A stretch of 64,000 bases of DNA from Hanleya hanleyi (lineage: Eukaryota > Mollusca > Polyplacophora > Lepidopleurida > Hanleyidae), in NCBI GenBank assembly GCA_036873755.1, contig JAVTVY010047828.1:1-64000 (forward strand). Direction: 5' to 3'. Position 1 is the stretch's first letter. Each line of letters starts with the position of its first letter. Below are positions 21,495-34,335 of this stretch, in pieces. The translations under genes were made by a program, and so were the position numbers. The notes under the pieces were generated by a model. The model saw only the letters and a list, made by a program, of their open reading frames with translations. It did not search any database and was not told the origin of the DNA.

Positions 21495-23460
21495 GGTCCG
21501 TGTAACCTTGCACAATTCAATTTTCGTTTTTTGTTTTTGGTTTCTCAAAATCAAAAATTGAAATTTGACCGTCAATTTTCAATTTTCGTTTTTCGTTTTC
21601 GGTTTCTCAGAATCAAAAATTGAAATTTGACATTCAATTTTCGTTTTTCGTTTTACTTCGCGCAAATATGAAAATCAAATATTGAAAATTGCCTCGACTT
21701 GTCCGTTTTTCGTTTTTTGATTTTAACTTTGACGCATCAATGTTAACTGCGCACGCGCAAGGCTTATGATGTCACTTTCGGTCCGCGGAGTAGTATGGAA
21801 AGCGCAAATCAGATTGTTTAGGCAGGTGTGGAGCACAATATGGAAAGCCAGTAGGGGGAAAAATATGAGAGTGTCACCACACGATAGACCCCTGGAGCCA
21901 GGCATTCGAGTTAGATTATAATGGACCAACTGCACATGTCCAGAAGTGAGTAGGCATTCGTGCAGTAGGTGTGAAGCATTATATGGAGAACAACAGGGTT
22001 GATACACATATGAGTTTCATTAAAGTAGGGTAAAATATTAAATACGTGGGTACCCTAATCATAACCCCAAAAGGAACTTCCTGCGTCGATGCGTTGAAGC
22101 TTTTGACACCCGCACTTAAAGCGTTGAAGCGTTTTTGACGCTGAACGTTGACGGGCATGTGAACGCTCCAACGATCCAGGTCCCAAAAATAGAGACTGAA
22201 GATTGGACCTGAAGCGTTGAAGCAGTCTGGCATCAAACGTGACGTTTGTGTGCTTGTTTGAAATGGTGGTTTACGGAACGCTGGCAATATTCGGATTTCG
22301 CGGCCGTTCACCGCGATGCTTACTCTTATTGGTATTAAATCTTTGTTGGTATCTTTATGAATACTATATTTCAAATCAATAACAAATAGCGGTTGTGTGC
22401 ATGAGTGCTGTTCGCTTTTGTAGCACTCTAAACATCTATGTTTAGAAATGACTGCGTCTTGATTGGCTCAGGTCTCAATGCCAATAACCAATGACACCTG
22501 CGGGATGCCACCTATCCAGACCTGTCCAGGTAAATCGTGAATCCTCTCACAGGGTTTACCCGGACATTTTTGGTGATTCGAGTGAGTTTTTGTGTCCTTG
22601 CCTCAATCTCGAACATTTCATCCCCCGAGGTTATTTTGAATTAGCATGTCGGTATCCCAAGCCGGCGGTTTTTGCTTTAGACTCTCGATGACGATTCAGC
22701 CTGACACCAAAGTTATGCCAGCGATGTCACATCTCAAACATTGCAGCCAGTGATTTAGCGTAACGACCTCGCTGAGCCTGTTCAATATTTGGTTTGATTT
22801 AGAGGATACCCCTCGATCTTTGTTTTATCCAGAACTACCGTGGGCAACTAACCAAGGCAATGCATAGATACCTAATCGATCAATACACTGGCTCCCGAGG
22901 ATGGCCTGGTGGGCCACATGCCTCTCACGCTCCACACCTCTTATACGACACGATTTGCGTTTTCTATTCTACTCGTCATACCGGAAGTGACATCATAACC
23001 CGTCCACGTGCGAACTTAACATTGATACGTCAAAGTTAAAATCAAAAAACAAAAAACGGACAAGTCGAGGCAATTTTGAATACTTGATTTTCATTTTTGC
23101 GTCAAGCAAAACGAAAAACGAAAATTGAAAATTGACTGTCAAATATCAATTTTCGTTTTTTGTTTTTGTAATCCCAGAATCAAAAATTAAAAATTGACGG
23201 TCAAATTTCAATTTTTGATTTTAAGATCACAAAAACAAAAAACGAAAATTGAAAATTGACGGTCAAATTTCAATTTTTGATTTTAAGATAACAAAAACAA
23301 AAAACGAAAATTGAAAATTGACGGTGAAATTTCAATTTTTGATTTTGAGATTACAGAAACAAAAAACGAAAATTGAAAATTGACGGTCAAATTTCAATTT
23401 TTGATTTTGAGAAACCAAAAACGAAAAACGAAAATTGAACTGTGCAAGGTTACACGGACC
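21495..23460 (+). mobile_element. Foldback element with long repeat-built TIRs and 6-bp TSD
   Basis: A 1966-bp element. It starts GGTCCGTGTAACCTTGCACA and ends with the exact complement of that sequence. AGTATC occurs on both sides (21489-21494 and 23461-23466), a clean target duplication. Each TIR is made of tandem units of roughly 60-75 bp with CAATTTTCGTTTTTNGTTTT and CAAAAATTGAAATTTGACCG; the left arm has about two units, the right about four to five. Beyond these, both arms share a unique inner part (AACTTTGACG, ATCAATGTTAA, TGATGTCACTT). The centre (about 21800-22970) has no recognised protein; it includes a GCGTTGAAGC-rich patch near 22085-22240. Confidence 0.85.
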
Positions 23461-24814
23461 AGTATCGCACATAAATAATCACTCAAAATATCCGAGCACG
23501 CCCAAACATATGGAAAGCTTCGGTATCCGTGATTATTAAGTAGGATTAAATCTTTGACTGTCTTTGATACATTGTTGTGCGGCTTGAAAAATTCTGTCAT
23601 TGGTATTATATGAGAAATGTTTCCTTCCCCCAGGTATGGTATGTTGTAAACCATTACATCTCTAATTTCGTAGCACTTGAATGAAATGAAAATGAATGAA
23701 AAGGAAAAAAAAAATGTTTGGCAATTCTTTCCAGCAACGGAATGATTTAATATAATATTTCATTCAACTTTTTCATTGTTCATTTTCCGCTAACATTGAG
23801 TTGAGTGTACATGTGTGTTCAATTTGGTTTCATAACATATATAAAAGTTATTTCCAAGACAAAAGTTGACAATGACAATGTACCGTGTCGTCCTATCAGA
23901 TGTTGGCCTGCGCGCACATAATGTCGGTGCAGACACACCTGCGATTTGAGGTATTTATGAATATACATGTAATACATAGGCAAGGTTATTCACCGTAAGC
24001 TTAACATGATCCGTGAGTTTATTAGCTGTTGATATTGCAGGATAATTGCATTCCGTTTGGGTAGCCATGATAACGGTGAGTTTCGTGCGTACCCCGGAGT
24101 CCGGATCTGCGATCTAACCGAGTCTCTTCACGTTTCTCTTTGGTCCTCTTTCCGTGATCAATCAGGCAGAAAGATCCACATGAACGACTCACACACTGGA
24201 AAATTGACAATTTGTGGCCTATTTGTGTATCGACTTTTTTCTCCCTTTGGCTTTTGTGTAATGATACATCAATTGGTTTGTATTCTCTGACCACCTACAA
24301 GTTTCAATTGTTAACTTTATTTCTATCTGATCCCCAAGGCGATGATTTTCTTTTCAAGTTCTCTTCATTTTGAGTAAAAGACAGAAAAGACAGAGTTATG
24401 CCGACTCTCGCAATGAAAGCGGAAATCCCGTCACAGATAATGGCGGTGAAAATGTTGTCCGAGCTTGCAACGAGATTTACAAGTTGCCAAAATCCTGCGC
24501 TTTGTAGTGTCTGGGTCCCAGCGTTCATAATCTTGAATGAGTCAGTTGTGATAAAAGGGTGGAGTGGAAGTGCAGTGGATTTGGGTGAGATGGTAATACA
24601 ATTCGCGATCCTCTGGTCGAAACAGTGCGAATGTGCGAATACAAAATATAGCAAAAGCGATTGCCTGATAGCATACATTCTGTAATAAATGTGGCAATTT
24701 TGTCACCAAACCTAATATTGCAAACACGGGTTCGGCAAGGCATTCTTTTCTCATTTTTGTGGCTAGAGATCTTGCACAAATGGCAACAATTGATCGCTTT
24801 CTATCCGCCATCCA

Positions 24815-24870
24815 ATTCCGCTTAGCCTAGGGCTAGAGAGGCCTGATCACACCTCCTTGGTCTTCAAATG
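24815..24870 (+). mobile_element. PLE 3' scrap
   Basis: CCAATTCCGCTTAGCC, GGGCTAGAG and CAAATGAACC follow the H0-linker-H1 order of the PLE RNA segment, heavily decayed and without H2. Confidence 0.35.
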
Positions 24871-25430
24871 AACCGTCCTAATTTAGGCACGACATGGGGT
24901 ACTTGGTATATTGACGCAGGTATTCCTCATAAACAACGGTCACATATTGACTGTGGAATATGATGGTTGACCACTATATCCTCACGCTCTGACCACAGGT
25001 CAGATAAGTTACCAGGATTAAAGTAATAACTCGTGGAAGATATTTCCATCTGATGATTGTGACCGATCACTTGGCTGAAGTTAGATGGGAAACCGGTATG
25101 TGACTACATCCATCAAACTTGACAATCCCGCCTCAGTGGAATTCTTATGAGGAAGCTTATGAATACCAACTACTTGAGTATTGAAGCTAAAACCGAAGTC
25201 TTGGAATGTACGACCTCCTAATGAAAACGCCATATATTGTTTGGGATTTATCTATTGAGCCTTCCAAAAATATGGTATTATTATATAATATTCCGACATA
25301 TAGCTTGAAAGCGATACATTCTTCAGCTATAAATATAATAAAGCACATGAACATTTATTTTGATGAAAAATACTTTTCCACCACAACGTTGTCTTATAGT
25401 CCTTATTGAATGTCTTGACCACTTCTCTCC

Positions 25431-25679
25431 TTAACCCTCTCGGTACCGTATCGGTACAATTGTACCGATAGAAATATAATTCAATGATTGCCTGTCATTG
25501 GCATACAAAAATAAAGACTTTCTGGATAAATATTCTCATTATATTATATCTTGTTCGAAAGCTTGAAGTATAATCTTTGAAACTATGTAGGCGATGATAA
25601 GTATATAGTCGCTTCATCAATGTCTATAGTGTTTATACCAGCTTGGAACTGTTAAACATGCCGGTACAGAGGGAGTTAA
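25431..25679 (+). mobile_element. Possible piggyBac-like MITE
   Basis: A 249-bp interval bounded by TTAA (25431-25434 and 25676-25679). The left end TTAACCCTCTCGGTACCG resembles the inverted right end TTAACTCCCTCTGTACCGG. TTAA target sites with CCCT-type termini are the piggyBac habit. The inverted repeat is imperfect and only one copy is present. Confidence 0.4.
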
Positions 25680-27900
25680 AGAAACTAGCATATGATTATA
25701 GCTGGATTTGGATGCGTCCCACAAAAAAATCATTTATTGAAGCGGAATCTATATTTAAAAACAACAGCTGGATATCATATGCCAGATCAGGTGATATATA
25801 TAGTCTCCTTTCCATTTCTACAGCGTTGACTACTCGAATAACCAATGAGGTGAGTCCTTATTTAAGCTTACGTCAACCACAATACAAAGCTATACAAGCG
25901 ACAGGATATTTTACTTTTACCTTCGGTTCAGGAGGAGAATTGTACATATATCTGGGCTGATCATTTGTCACGTACATTGCAGAAGGCTGTCACCTGTCAA
26001 GTTAATCCTATTGTTTCTTGACAATCCAGAAAACGCATAATTCATTTCAGACAATATGGGAATCAGCGACTGGATATTGATAAATAAAGAGCTGACATCG
26101 TGTGAATGTTGAGGTTTACAGTACTGCCTATGATTGATGATTGCCTGAAAAATAACAGGACTTTCGTGTGCCACCAGCAAAGAGCGAACTGAGAAACAAT
26201 TTGCTACCAATGAGATGTGGACTTCAGCCGAAACCTGTGAGTCAAATAGACGTAGAAGACAATCTATGAAACAGTAACCACAATTTCGCGTTATCTCATA
26301 TAATTGCTTTGTATATCCACCTCACAGATGGAAAGTTTTGTCATCATCACAAAGCTAACCACATTTCATTTTGATCAACGAATCATTAGTCCATTATCGA
26401 CGAATTTTATTGGGTATTATTTCTAGTGTTTCAGCTGTGTACCGCTTGACCTTGCGGCAATGCTAGCTGTAATTCTTTCTCTTGACGATAACCTTCGGTT
26501 CAAGCCGTCGACGAATTCATTGTCGATTCAAACGCGATAGTCAGTGGCGAGGAGAATGCTTTGGGGATAGTACTTCAAGAATGTTGGCGGATTTCAAACT
26601 AAGCCAGGGGCACAGGTGCAGGGTTTAAGGGGTTGGGCATTGGGGCGTATTCTCATTGAGGGTTCAATGGGAAATTGTAAAGGACGGGCGCGTTCACTGT
26701 CATCGCTCGCAGCAGTACCGTGTCAAAAGACGATTCCTTCAATGAGCAGGTAACACTGGCGGATTTAGCACCAGTACTCTGTTCAAACAATGGCAGATAT
26801 CGGCCGGACGAAGACACTTCACACTACAATCCTCAAAACACTTTGTTCCCCCTTACAGAAGACTCCCTTTAAGAGAACTATCTATGGCGAAGGATCGTCA
26901 CAAGAAATACTGTGAAATAGACCAGAGTGCTTTAATGAGCCAGTTAAAAGTTCTGAATTAAATTGAATGGGTCTCGATTACAATAAGTCGTGAAAAATAG
27001 ATGTATATTTTCGGAATACCGGCTCCTGTGTCCTTTTCTGGACACAGACCAACCCTGAGAAATATTACTCTTATATTCGGAAACGCTTTGGAAACGGCAC
27101 GGATAAAAGCCATTTGAAAACTGCAGGTGGTCTCCCACTAAAGAAGATACTAGGGCAATGTATACTAAGTAAATCCGCGTGTAAGCTTCTCCGGAGATTC
27201 CCACGAAAAATTCCATCACTTGTTTTCGAAAACCCTGCACTATAAAACAAAAATAGTTCACACTATATATATGTGTGCGTTATCCTTTTTGTATACATGT
27301 ACGAACATGAGTCTAGGTTTTTCTCAGAGTTTAAATGCATTCAAATTTCACGCATTGATATCTGAATATATAATGTTCACATTCGGAATGACGAGATCTG
27401 AGGACTAAAGATGGACATCTGTATTTAGATCAAAAGTACAATGATTCAAAACTAAATACATTACTAACTAGCCCATATCTTGTTTACTTTCTGTTTTTGG
27501 ATGAGGCAACTCACTTCAAAATAGAAAAGGGAGGACACACACTCACTTTCTCGTAGGTCAGAGTTCAACGAGCAATGAATTACAGCCAAGAGTGCAATCA
27601 GCGGTTTTAATGAACTGACTTTATAGGACTTTAAATAGAGTAAATTAATTTTATTAGAAAACATATTTAGAAAGAAATCGCCATTTTAGACTTACCCATT
27701 TCACATATGAATATATTATTGAAAACACAGAGAGAGAGAGAGATAAATTTAACGTTGCGTTCAGCTTTTATCTTTGCAAAGATATACCCCTTCATGTACT
27801 ACACATTAAGTTCAAATAATAATCATGAATCGCATTAAAAAGTATGTTTCACTATTAAGCAAATAGGTTTAATTAGTTTCGTCGCTGGTGTACAATTTAC

Positions 27901-27945
27901 CTGAAGGTCTATGGCTGGGCTTTGGTGTAGACACCTGAGGTATTT
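27901..27945 (-). CDS. netrin: Netrin exon, linker between EGF-like and NTR domains
   Basis: A 45-nt exon between acceptor CGTTTCAG and donor GTAAAT. It opens with AA, which with the final A of the EGF-3 exon makes Lys, and ends with one G. The peptide KIPQVSTPKPSHRPS corresponds to the Pro/Thr/Ser-rich hinge that starts KIP in vertebrate netrin-1. It is too short to recognise alone; the call rests on phase 1 at both ends, good splice sites, the KIP start and its position in the gene. Confidence 0.85.
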
Positions 27946-28009
27946 CTGAAACGAAGAAAAGTAAAACCATGGTTATCAAATAACTGACTAAAAGAAATCT
28001 ATTACGCAT

Positions 28010-28075
28010 TTGGTTGGTTGATTGTTTGAAGTTTAACGTCGCACCTAACCTTATTGGTCACACGGCGACGATGAC
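28010..28075 (-). mobile_element. Mollusc-type SINE tail fragment
   Basis: GGTTGGTTGATTGTTTGAAG then TTTAACGTCGCACC is the reverse of the GCGACGTTAAAC..CAAACAATCAACC tail common in molluscan repeats. Confidence 0.5.
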
Positions 28076-29011
28076 CCAAACAAACACACCCCAGCAAAAC
28101 CCCAACCCGAACAAAAACCCAACTGAATTTCGAGGCTCTACAGACACTGATCACAATGGATCGTCAGAGAGCCTAATTTGTTTGGCACTTTAATCTACCT
28201 CCTGTCCATTACACAGTAGAGCAAGGATGAGCATGGTTTACTGGATCATCGTCAGAATAGTCATGTTCTTTAACGACACACATTGAACATATTGATGCAT
28301 TGCAAACATGTCAACATCATGGCCTTCAAACTGGAATGAAAAATATTGGCTTTTGAATCCACGGAAGTTCATTTCTGAAATATTCCCCATATATCAAACG
28401 TTTAGTGCGCCTCATTCACATATATGTTTATCATATTTTGATAACTTCCTCCATTCATATCCTCCCATATGTAACTCGATATCTTCGATAAAACATATGA
28501 CGGACAGCGATTCAGACACTTTGGGATTATTCTTGAATAAGTTATTATTAAGTTAGTTATTATTAGGTTTTTCTATCACAGATTGACGTTTCGGATCATG
28601 ATTCTATAATTCTCCGATATTGGACAAAGTCATTTTACACATGCTCTAGCAATATTTAAAGATGCCTAGCTACAGCAAGTATATCTATACTCTTTTAGTG
28701 ATTTCATTTTAAAGATAGGTACATGTGTGCTAAAACTTAAGTACATGTGAGCTAAAACTTATGGCATATTTGCCTCCACATCGTTAGTAGAATAACAACA
28801 TCCTCATTTGTTATGTTGTCGCCTTCAGAAGCTATTAAACATAGGTGGGCGAGAAGGCGGGGAGTGGGGCAACATATAAGGATATACCGACTAACAATGG
28901 AACTGGCGCTAAAAGTGCGCATCACTAGGGGGCATGTCGAGGAAAATTTGCAAATTCTGGTGAATAGTAGAAGCTTGGTTGCGTTGTACTTTTTTCACAA
29001 AAAAAATATCG

Positions 29012-29059
29012 CGAACGCCTGAAAATATCCCGAACGCCTGAAAATATCCCGAACGCCTG
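29012..29059 (+). repeat. 19-bp tandem, 2.5 units
   Basis: CGAACGCCTG recurs at 29012, 29031 and 29050, separated by AAAATATCC. Confidence 0.85.
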
Positions 29060-29145
29060 TTTTCTAGTAATGATGTTATCATAATGGACGATAAAGGTTA
29101 TCGTAAAGGACTTGTCATTCAGGACGATACAACGAATTATGTGGA

Positions 29146-29241
29146 TGTCGGTTTGCTACTGATTGTGATTACTGGACGCGGATATTCTCTAATGGACGAC
29201 GGCTGGATTATGAATGACGGACTAGACGCTTGTAATTGTCA
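29146..29241 (+). mobile_element. PLE-A 3' scrap, extreme 5' truncation
   Basis: Only the last 95 bp or so of the tail: GGACGCGGATATTCTC, ATGGACGACGGCTGG, GACTAGACGCTTGTAAT. Confidence 0.75.
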
Positions 29242-30377
29242 ATCACTGTAAACAGTAAAACTTTCACCAATATATCGAACACATTGTAAAAGATAGGTGA
29301 GTGGAACAGAAACCCTACACAGTTTTTTTGCTAAAGGCATTTTTTCAATACTCTGTTGCAGGAGTCTGCTTTTGTGTATTTATGTGGTTCAGTAGAAGAT
29401 TTAGTTGACGCCAACTTCAAAAAGATACATTGAATGTGTTCATGCGTATCGACCGAGGAGAAAACTATCTGTAATAACAAAGTTAAGCACAGCCGATGAG
29501 AATGCCAGGCTATATTAACCTGGCGAGGAAGCAACCATAAAGGCCACCAGAGCTGGAAGCATAAGGCAGACGTGATACTTCAGCATCCCTCAACCGATCG
29601 TCTGGGCGTATCTATTTCCCAAAACACATCAGTTGTTATGACATATGTGTAAAAAACGGAGAAACAAAAATCAAGGAAAAATGGGAAATATTTCGGTTCA
29701 TCAATCTTTCACAAGTCTGAACCTCCTTTTAACAGATGTTTCTTCCAACGCTGTGGGCCCGATACTCCAACACCGTGTTGATGTTCAGTTCATCTACGAC
29801 GATTAGCAAAGCACCAAATGCAACTCAATTATACCCATATACCATAATCCATTTTACAAGAACTGATAAAATCTGAGCAATTGAAGCATAGTCCCTAGGT
29901 CTAAGTAGGGGGGAAATGTCCCAACAGAACATCTTCAACGAGACTGTTCAGAGCAGCAATTGTAAGGCAAAAACTTCATATCACATTTGTGTTTGTTTTG
30001 TAAACCTTAAGTCATTAGTTCATCGCTTACCAGAGATGCTATCTCAAGAAAATGCTTTGAGATGATAAACAAAACCGACAAGGAACTGACGACAAGAGAC
30101 TGGTACCGTTGTATCGCCTTTCTCTTTCCAAATATTGTCCCTGGCGCTGATGCTCAAACAGAGCTGGTGAAAAACAGCTTAAACTTTTACAGGTGTTAAA
30201 CTTAGTAGCATTTAGGCTTCTTAAAACATGGTGAAATCGCATGTCTATTTATTTTGCAACAATAAAAATGATCGGCTACCTTCTCTATGTTAAACATTTG
30301 ACAAGAAAGGTCTGCGAAGGGTGTGAAGGGCCCACCGAAGACGAACAATGATGACTTGTTGCCTTGAATTGAAAATA

Positions 30378-31599
30378 CGAAGCTGCGCATCAAAAAACCC
30401 CTCGGCTCTGGGTACATTCATAATGCATTCAATTTGAACCAAGATGTCAGGAACACCAAGCAGTCAAGTGACAAATATACAGATTATCAAAAATTTTGCA
30501 ATTAGAAATGACCCCTAAGATTTCCGTCCAATCTGAGAAACCGGTATTCATTACATAAATTTCTTGACGCATCAATGATGTATACCAAATTTTACAACGA
30601 GCATTTGAATGGTATCAGAGATAGAGATCATTAATGATTTCGCATAAATGAAAGATGGCCGCCCATCCTTCCTGCCACCCAGAGGAACTGATGTGGTTAT
30701 TCATTGAAAGTCTCTTGATACATTGATGCTGTATACCAAGTTTCGTATAGAACACTGAAATGGTATCAGAGATATACATCATTAAAGATTTTGCATAAAT
30801 TAAAGATGGCCACCAAGGTTTCCACCCAATCAGGGGTACCAGAACAGTCATTTATCGTAAGTCTCTTGATGCATCGATGATGTATACCAAATTTTACATC
30901 AAGCACTTGAACGGTATCAGAGAACGAGATCATTAATGATTTTGCATAAATTAAAGATGGCCGCCCATCTTTCCCCCCCACTCAGAGGAACTGATGTGGT
31001 TATTCATTGCAAACCAGTTGTTACATCGATGCTGTATACCAAATTTGGTATAGAACACTTAAATTGGATCAGAGATATATATCATTAAAGTTTTTGCATA
31101 AATTAAAGATGGCCGCCAAGGTGTTCGGTCAATCAGATCTCGATGCAAAGTATCTGGATGTATCGATGATGTATACCAACTTTCATATAAAACAACTGAA
31201 TGGTAACAGAGATATGTATCATTATCGATTTCGCATAAATTAAAGATGGCCTCCAGGATTTCCAGCCAATCAGAAAAGCCGGTTTGGTAATTCGTTGAAA
31301 GTTGCTTGATGTATCGATGATGTATACCAACTTTCGTATTGAACAGTTCAATGGTTTCCGAGATATGGATCATTATCCATTTCGCATAAAATTAAAGATG
31401 GCCGACCAAGTTTTCACCCAATTAGGTCCCAATTAAATAGGCTTCTGGTCCATGACTAGGTAAATAAGCATACCAAATTTGGAATTCTTCAGTGGAACCG
31501 TTCTCCGGCTATCTCGCTCACGTACAGACGTACGGACGTACGGACAGACGGACGTACAAGACGACGACAATACCCCATGGCCAAAATTGGCCGAGGGGT
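30378..31599 (+). mobile_element. 1.2-kb internally repeated element, copy 1
   Basis: Nearly identical to 47154-48383. Begins CGAAGCTGCGCATCAAAAAA then CCCCTCGGC, ends CAAAATTGGCCGAGGGGT, so the ends share the inverted block ACCCCTCGGC. The middle has six diverged units of roughly 140-150 bp, each with ATGATGTATACCAA, GGTATCAGAGA, TTTGCATAAATTAAAGATGG. The end has an ACGGACGTACGG run. Frames on both strands are unit-periodic and not protein-like. Confidence 0.75.
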
Positions 31600-34335
31600 A
31601 AAAACCCAAGATGTTCAGTCCGTTCTTCAGGTTACGAAACTTCTTTCCGTCAACTGTTGCAAAGCCATGATATACAAGTTCATTCGAATCAAATTGATTT
31701 TTGGCAGATTCATTCCGCACAAAATATTTCAGTACAGCAATTGGGAGCAGCAGGATTGTCTTGGTCAATATCAGGTTTTATATTTTAAATCCGATCAGGA
31801 AAATATCATGAACCACATGCTGTTAAATGTTACCGTATTATTGTTAAATATTACCGTATATAATTGTTAATACTAACGTATGATTGTTTCAAGTAGAGAA
31901 AACAAAGGTATTTTAATTTTGATGATTAGCAAATCCACAGTTCTGGAAATGGCTCTTCGTGCACGTTGTCTACATCGCGAAGTGTTCCGAAGACTATATA
32001 GTGCAATGCATGCCTTGAAGTGGTATCAAGACATCCAAAATACACTCGACTTAGTTTAAATTTCGAAATGAATCTTTGTTTTATGTACAATGCTAAGTGT
32101 GCTCACAAGGGAAATGATGTCACAATATATTATACCTTGATAAAGTCTTCAAGCATATACAAGAACGTCCAGCTCATTCAGTGTACAGGCTTTCTGATGG
32201 TGAAATTTCTTCGAAATATCAACTCATAATTATGCTTTCTTCAAAATTCGGAGCATCACCTGCATTATATTACGACATTCATGTTTATGAAGTCCCATTA
32301 TCAATCGACAATGTAGTCTATGGCGCACAAATCGACAGATTCTTGTGTGAATCGAACCCAAATTTCATATGGCATCTAAGTATGCAAGTTTCTCACTTTG
32401 TCGGTATAATTTAAAGAAACGAATGAGTATTTCAATACTCGCAAGCAGCCAACTCGAAACGCAATCCTTAAAAACTCTTATCCAAGATTGAGGATTGGTA
32501 TGGATAAATTCTCAAGCAATTTCAGTATTTTATAAGGAATCAATGCCGAATTAAGCCAATGTTCTGGAAGCGATAATCATATAGGCAACACATTAACATG
32601 TGCCTCTTCAGTAGCCAGTTGGAAAGCAAGGTAGAAATCTCTCGATCGGGGAGATATGAAATGCCGTTACAGACGATAGTATCCACCAAAGACTTCACCT
32701 TATCGTTCAATACAAGCCAAGTTTAATGACGCAATTTCTGGTAATGTCTAAATGATTCAGCAGAAGGCTAATAGATCCGATGGTATCATTCCGAAGTTTT
32801 CGCTACAGTTATAGCGGTAGTTATTCCGAGAGCGTGCCCTCATTCCTATGTAAATTCGATCAGACAAGACATGTTTTTGAGCACGGAAATTCTCAATGGA
32901 TACCTCAGGGTAATTGGAGGAATGATTGACCTTATACACGTATTGATGGTTCAGACATGATAAATACATGTGCATCCAGAATGAAATCAGTTGGCGTCAT
33001 ACAATTTACCATTGAAGCCTGGACACACGTTTGTGGACATGTAGTAAGTAACACGTGTCTAATTCTGCATGAATAATAAAGTCAATGAGTGCAAAAATGT
33101 GATTATAACTATCGAACATATCTATTAGACTTGAAATAACTGGGCAATAATCGAGATTTATAAGGTACAGCCACCATAACAAAGTACCGTACTCTACATA
33201 ATATCACCCAAGCATTTGATCGCTCATGCCCGATTCTTCTTGTTTAATCCATAATCCATTTAATCCATTTCTTGGTTTTGAAAATTGCTTAGTATTATAC
33301 GCACGAGAGCCGGAAACAAACTACTGGGTCACGTGTACCTTTTGAATGTAGTTAGAAAATAGGAGAAAACTCAGATCAAGAGGGAGAATAACTGTGCCGT
33401 CAGTATATGAACTGAACCCACGACCCCTCCAAATTTTGAGTTGCTCCTTCCACTCGAGCTGAACCAGTGATATTTCATCTACAATTCACCACTTGTCAAT
33501 CTCGAGAAGAGGAAGATTAAAAAAAAAAAAAAAAAATGTGATCTTAGTCAATGGAAGTGTCAAGCAATATAGTATTGGGCCACTATTTTCCCCATGTAGT
33601 ACCTGCAGGTGAAAATATCAACCAAATAATTTTCAATATTAATTTTTCATTTCATATTCCTTTATTTTCAGGTTAATTTGACTTTATATTCGTCTAATAT
33701 CACTTCGGTTGTATTGTTTGACATTTGTACATGAATTTTACGCGGCATTTGGAGTTCTTATAAATTACGAACAAAATAAATGTAAATGTGAAAAGACTGA
33801 CAAATTGCCAAACGACTGGGAAGGGGTGGGAATATTTTATCAGATTTTCGGGTATAAATCCTCCATAAGGAGATTTATCACAATTGGGAATAAAATGTCA
33901 TTTTTATTTTATTATTATTTCCTTTTCAATCAGAGTTAGCTCAGACCATCAACATTCAAAAATAAATTATAAAATTATGAAGTTACCAGGTTTATTGTTG
34001 CATAATCTAGGATTTTGTTTGGTCTATACCTTAATGATTTAACCCTACTTTGATGTATGGGATTGGATTGGAATTCCTATTTCAAATTCCTTTGAAAACT
34101 GTTCTCTTTAAAGTTGATATTTTCGTTTCCATTCACCTTCACTCCAATCACCCTATTTTGTTAGATGCGCAGAAACCTGCGCAGTAAAGGCAAGATTGGT
34201 TCTATGTGAAACAATGCTGCATCGCAATCGTATTTTCCACTAAATTCCGCAAACATAACATTTGCTCAGCATCTGTTTACGTTATCAGCTTGATATATAC
34301 AGGGAAAACTCGGAAAGGCGGATCTACATACACAC

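Larger units (their letters stand above)
21016..27900 (-). other. Netrin intron between linker and NTR exons
   Basis: 6885 bp with GTAAAT donor and CCAG acceptor. Contents: foldback element 21495-23460, PLE scrap 24815-24870 and a possible piggyBac-like MITE 25431-25679. Stretches 23467-24814 and 25680-27900 show no recognised gene or repeat. Confidence 0.85.
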
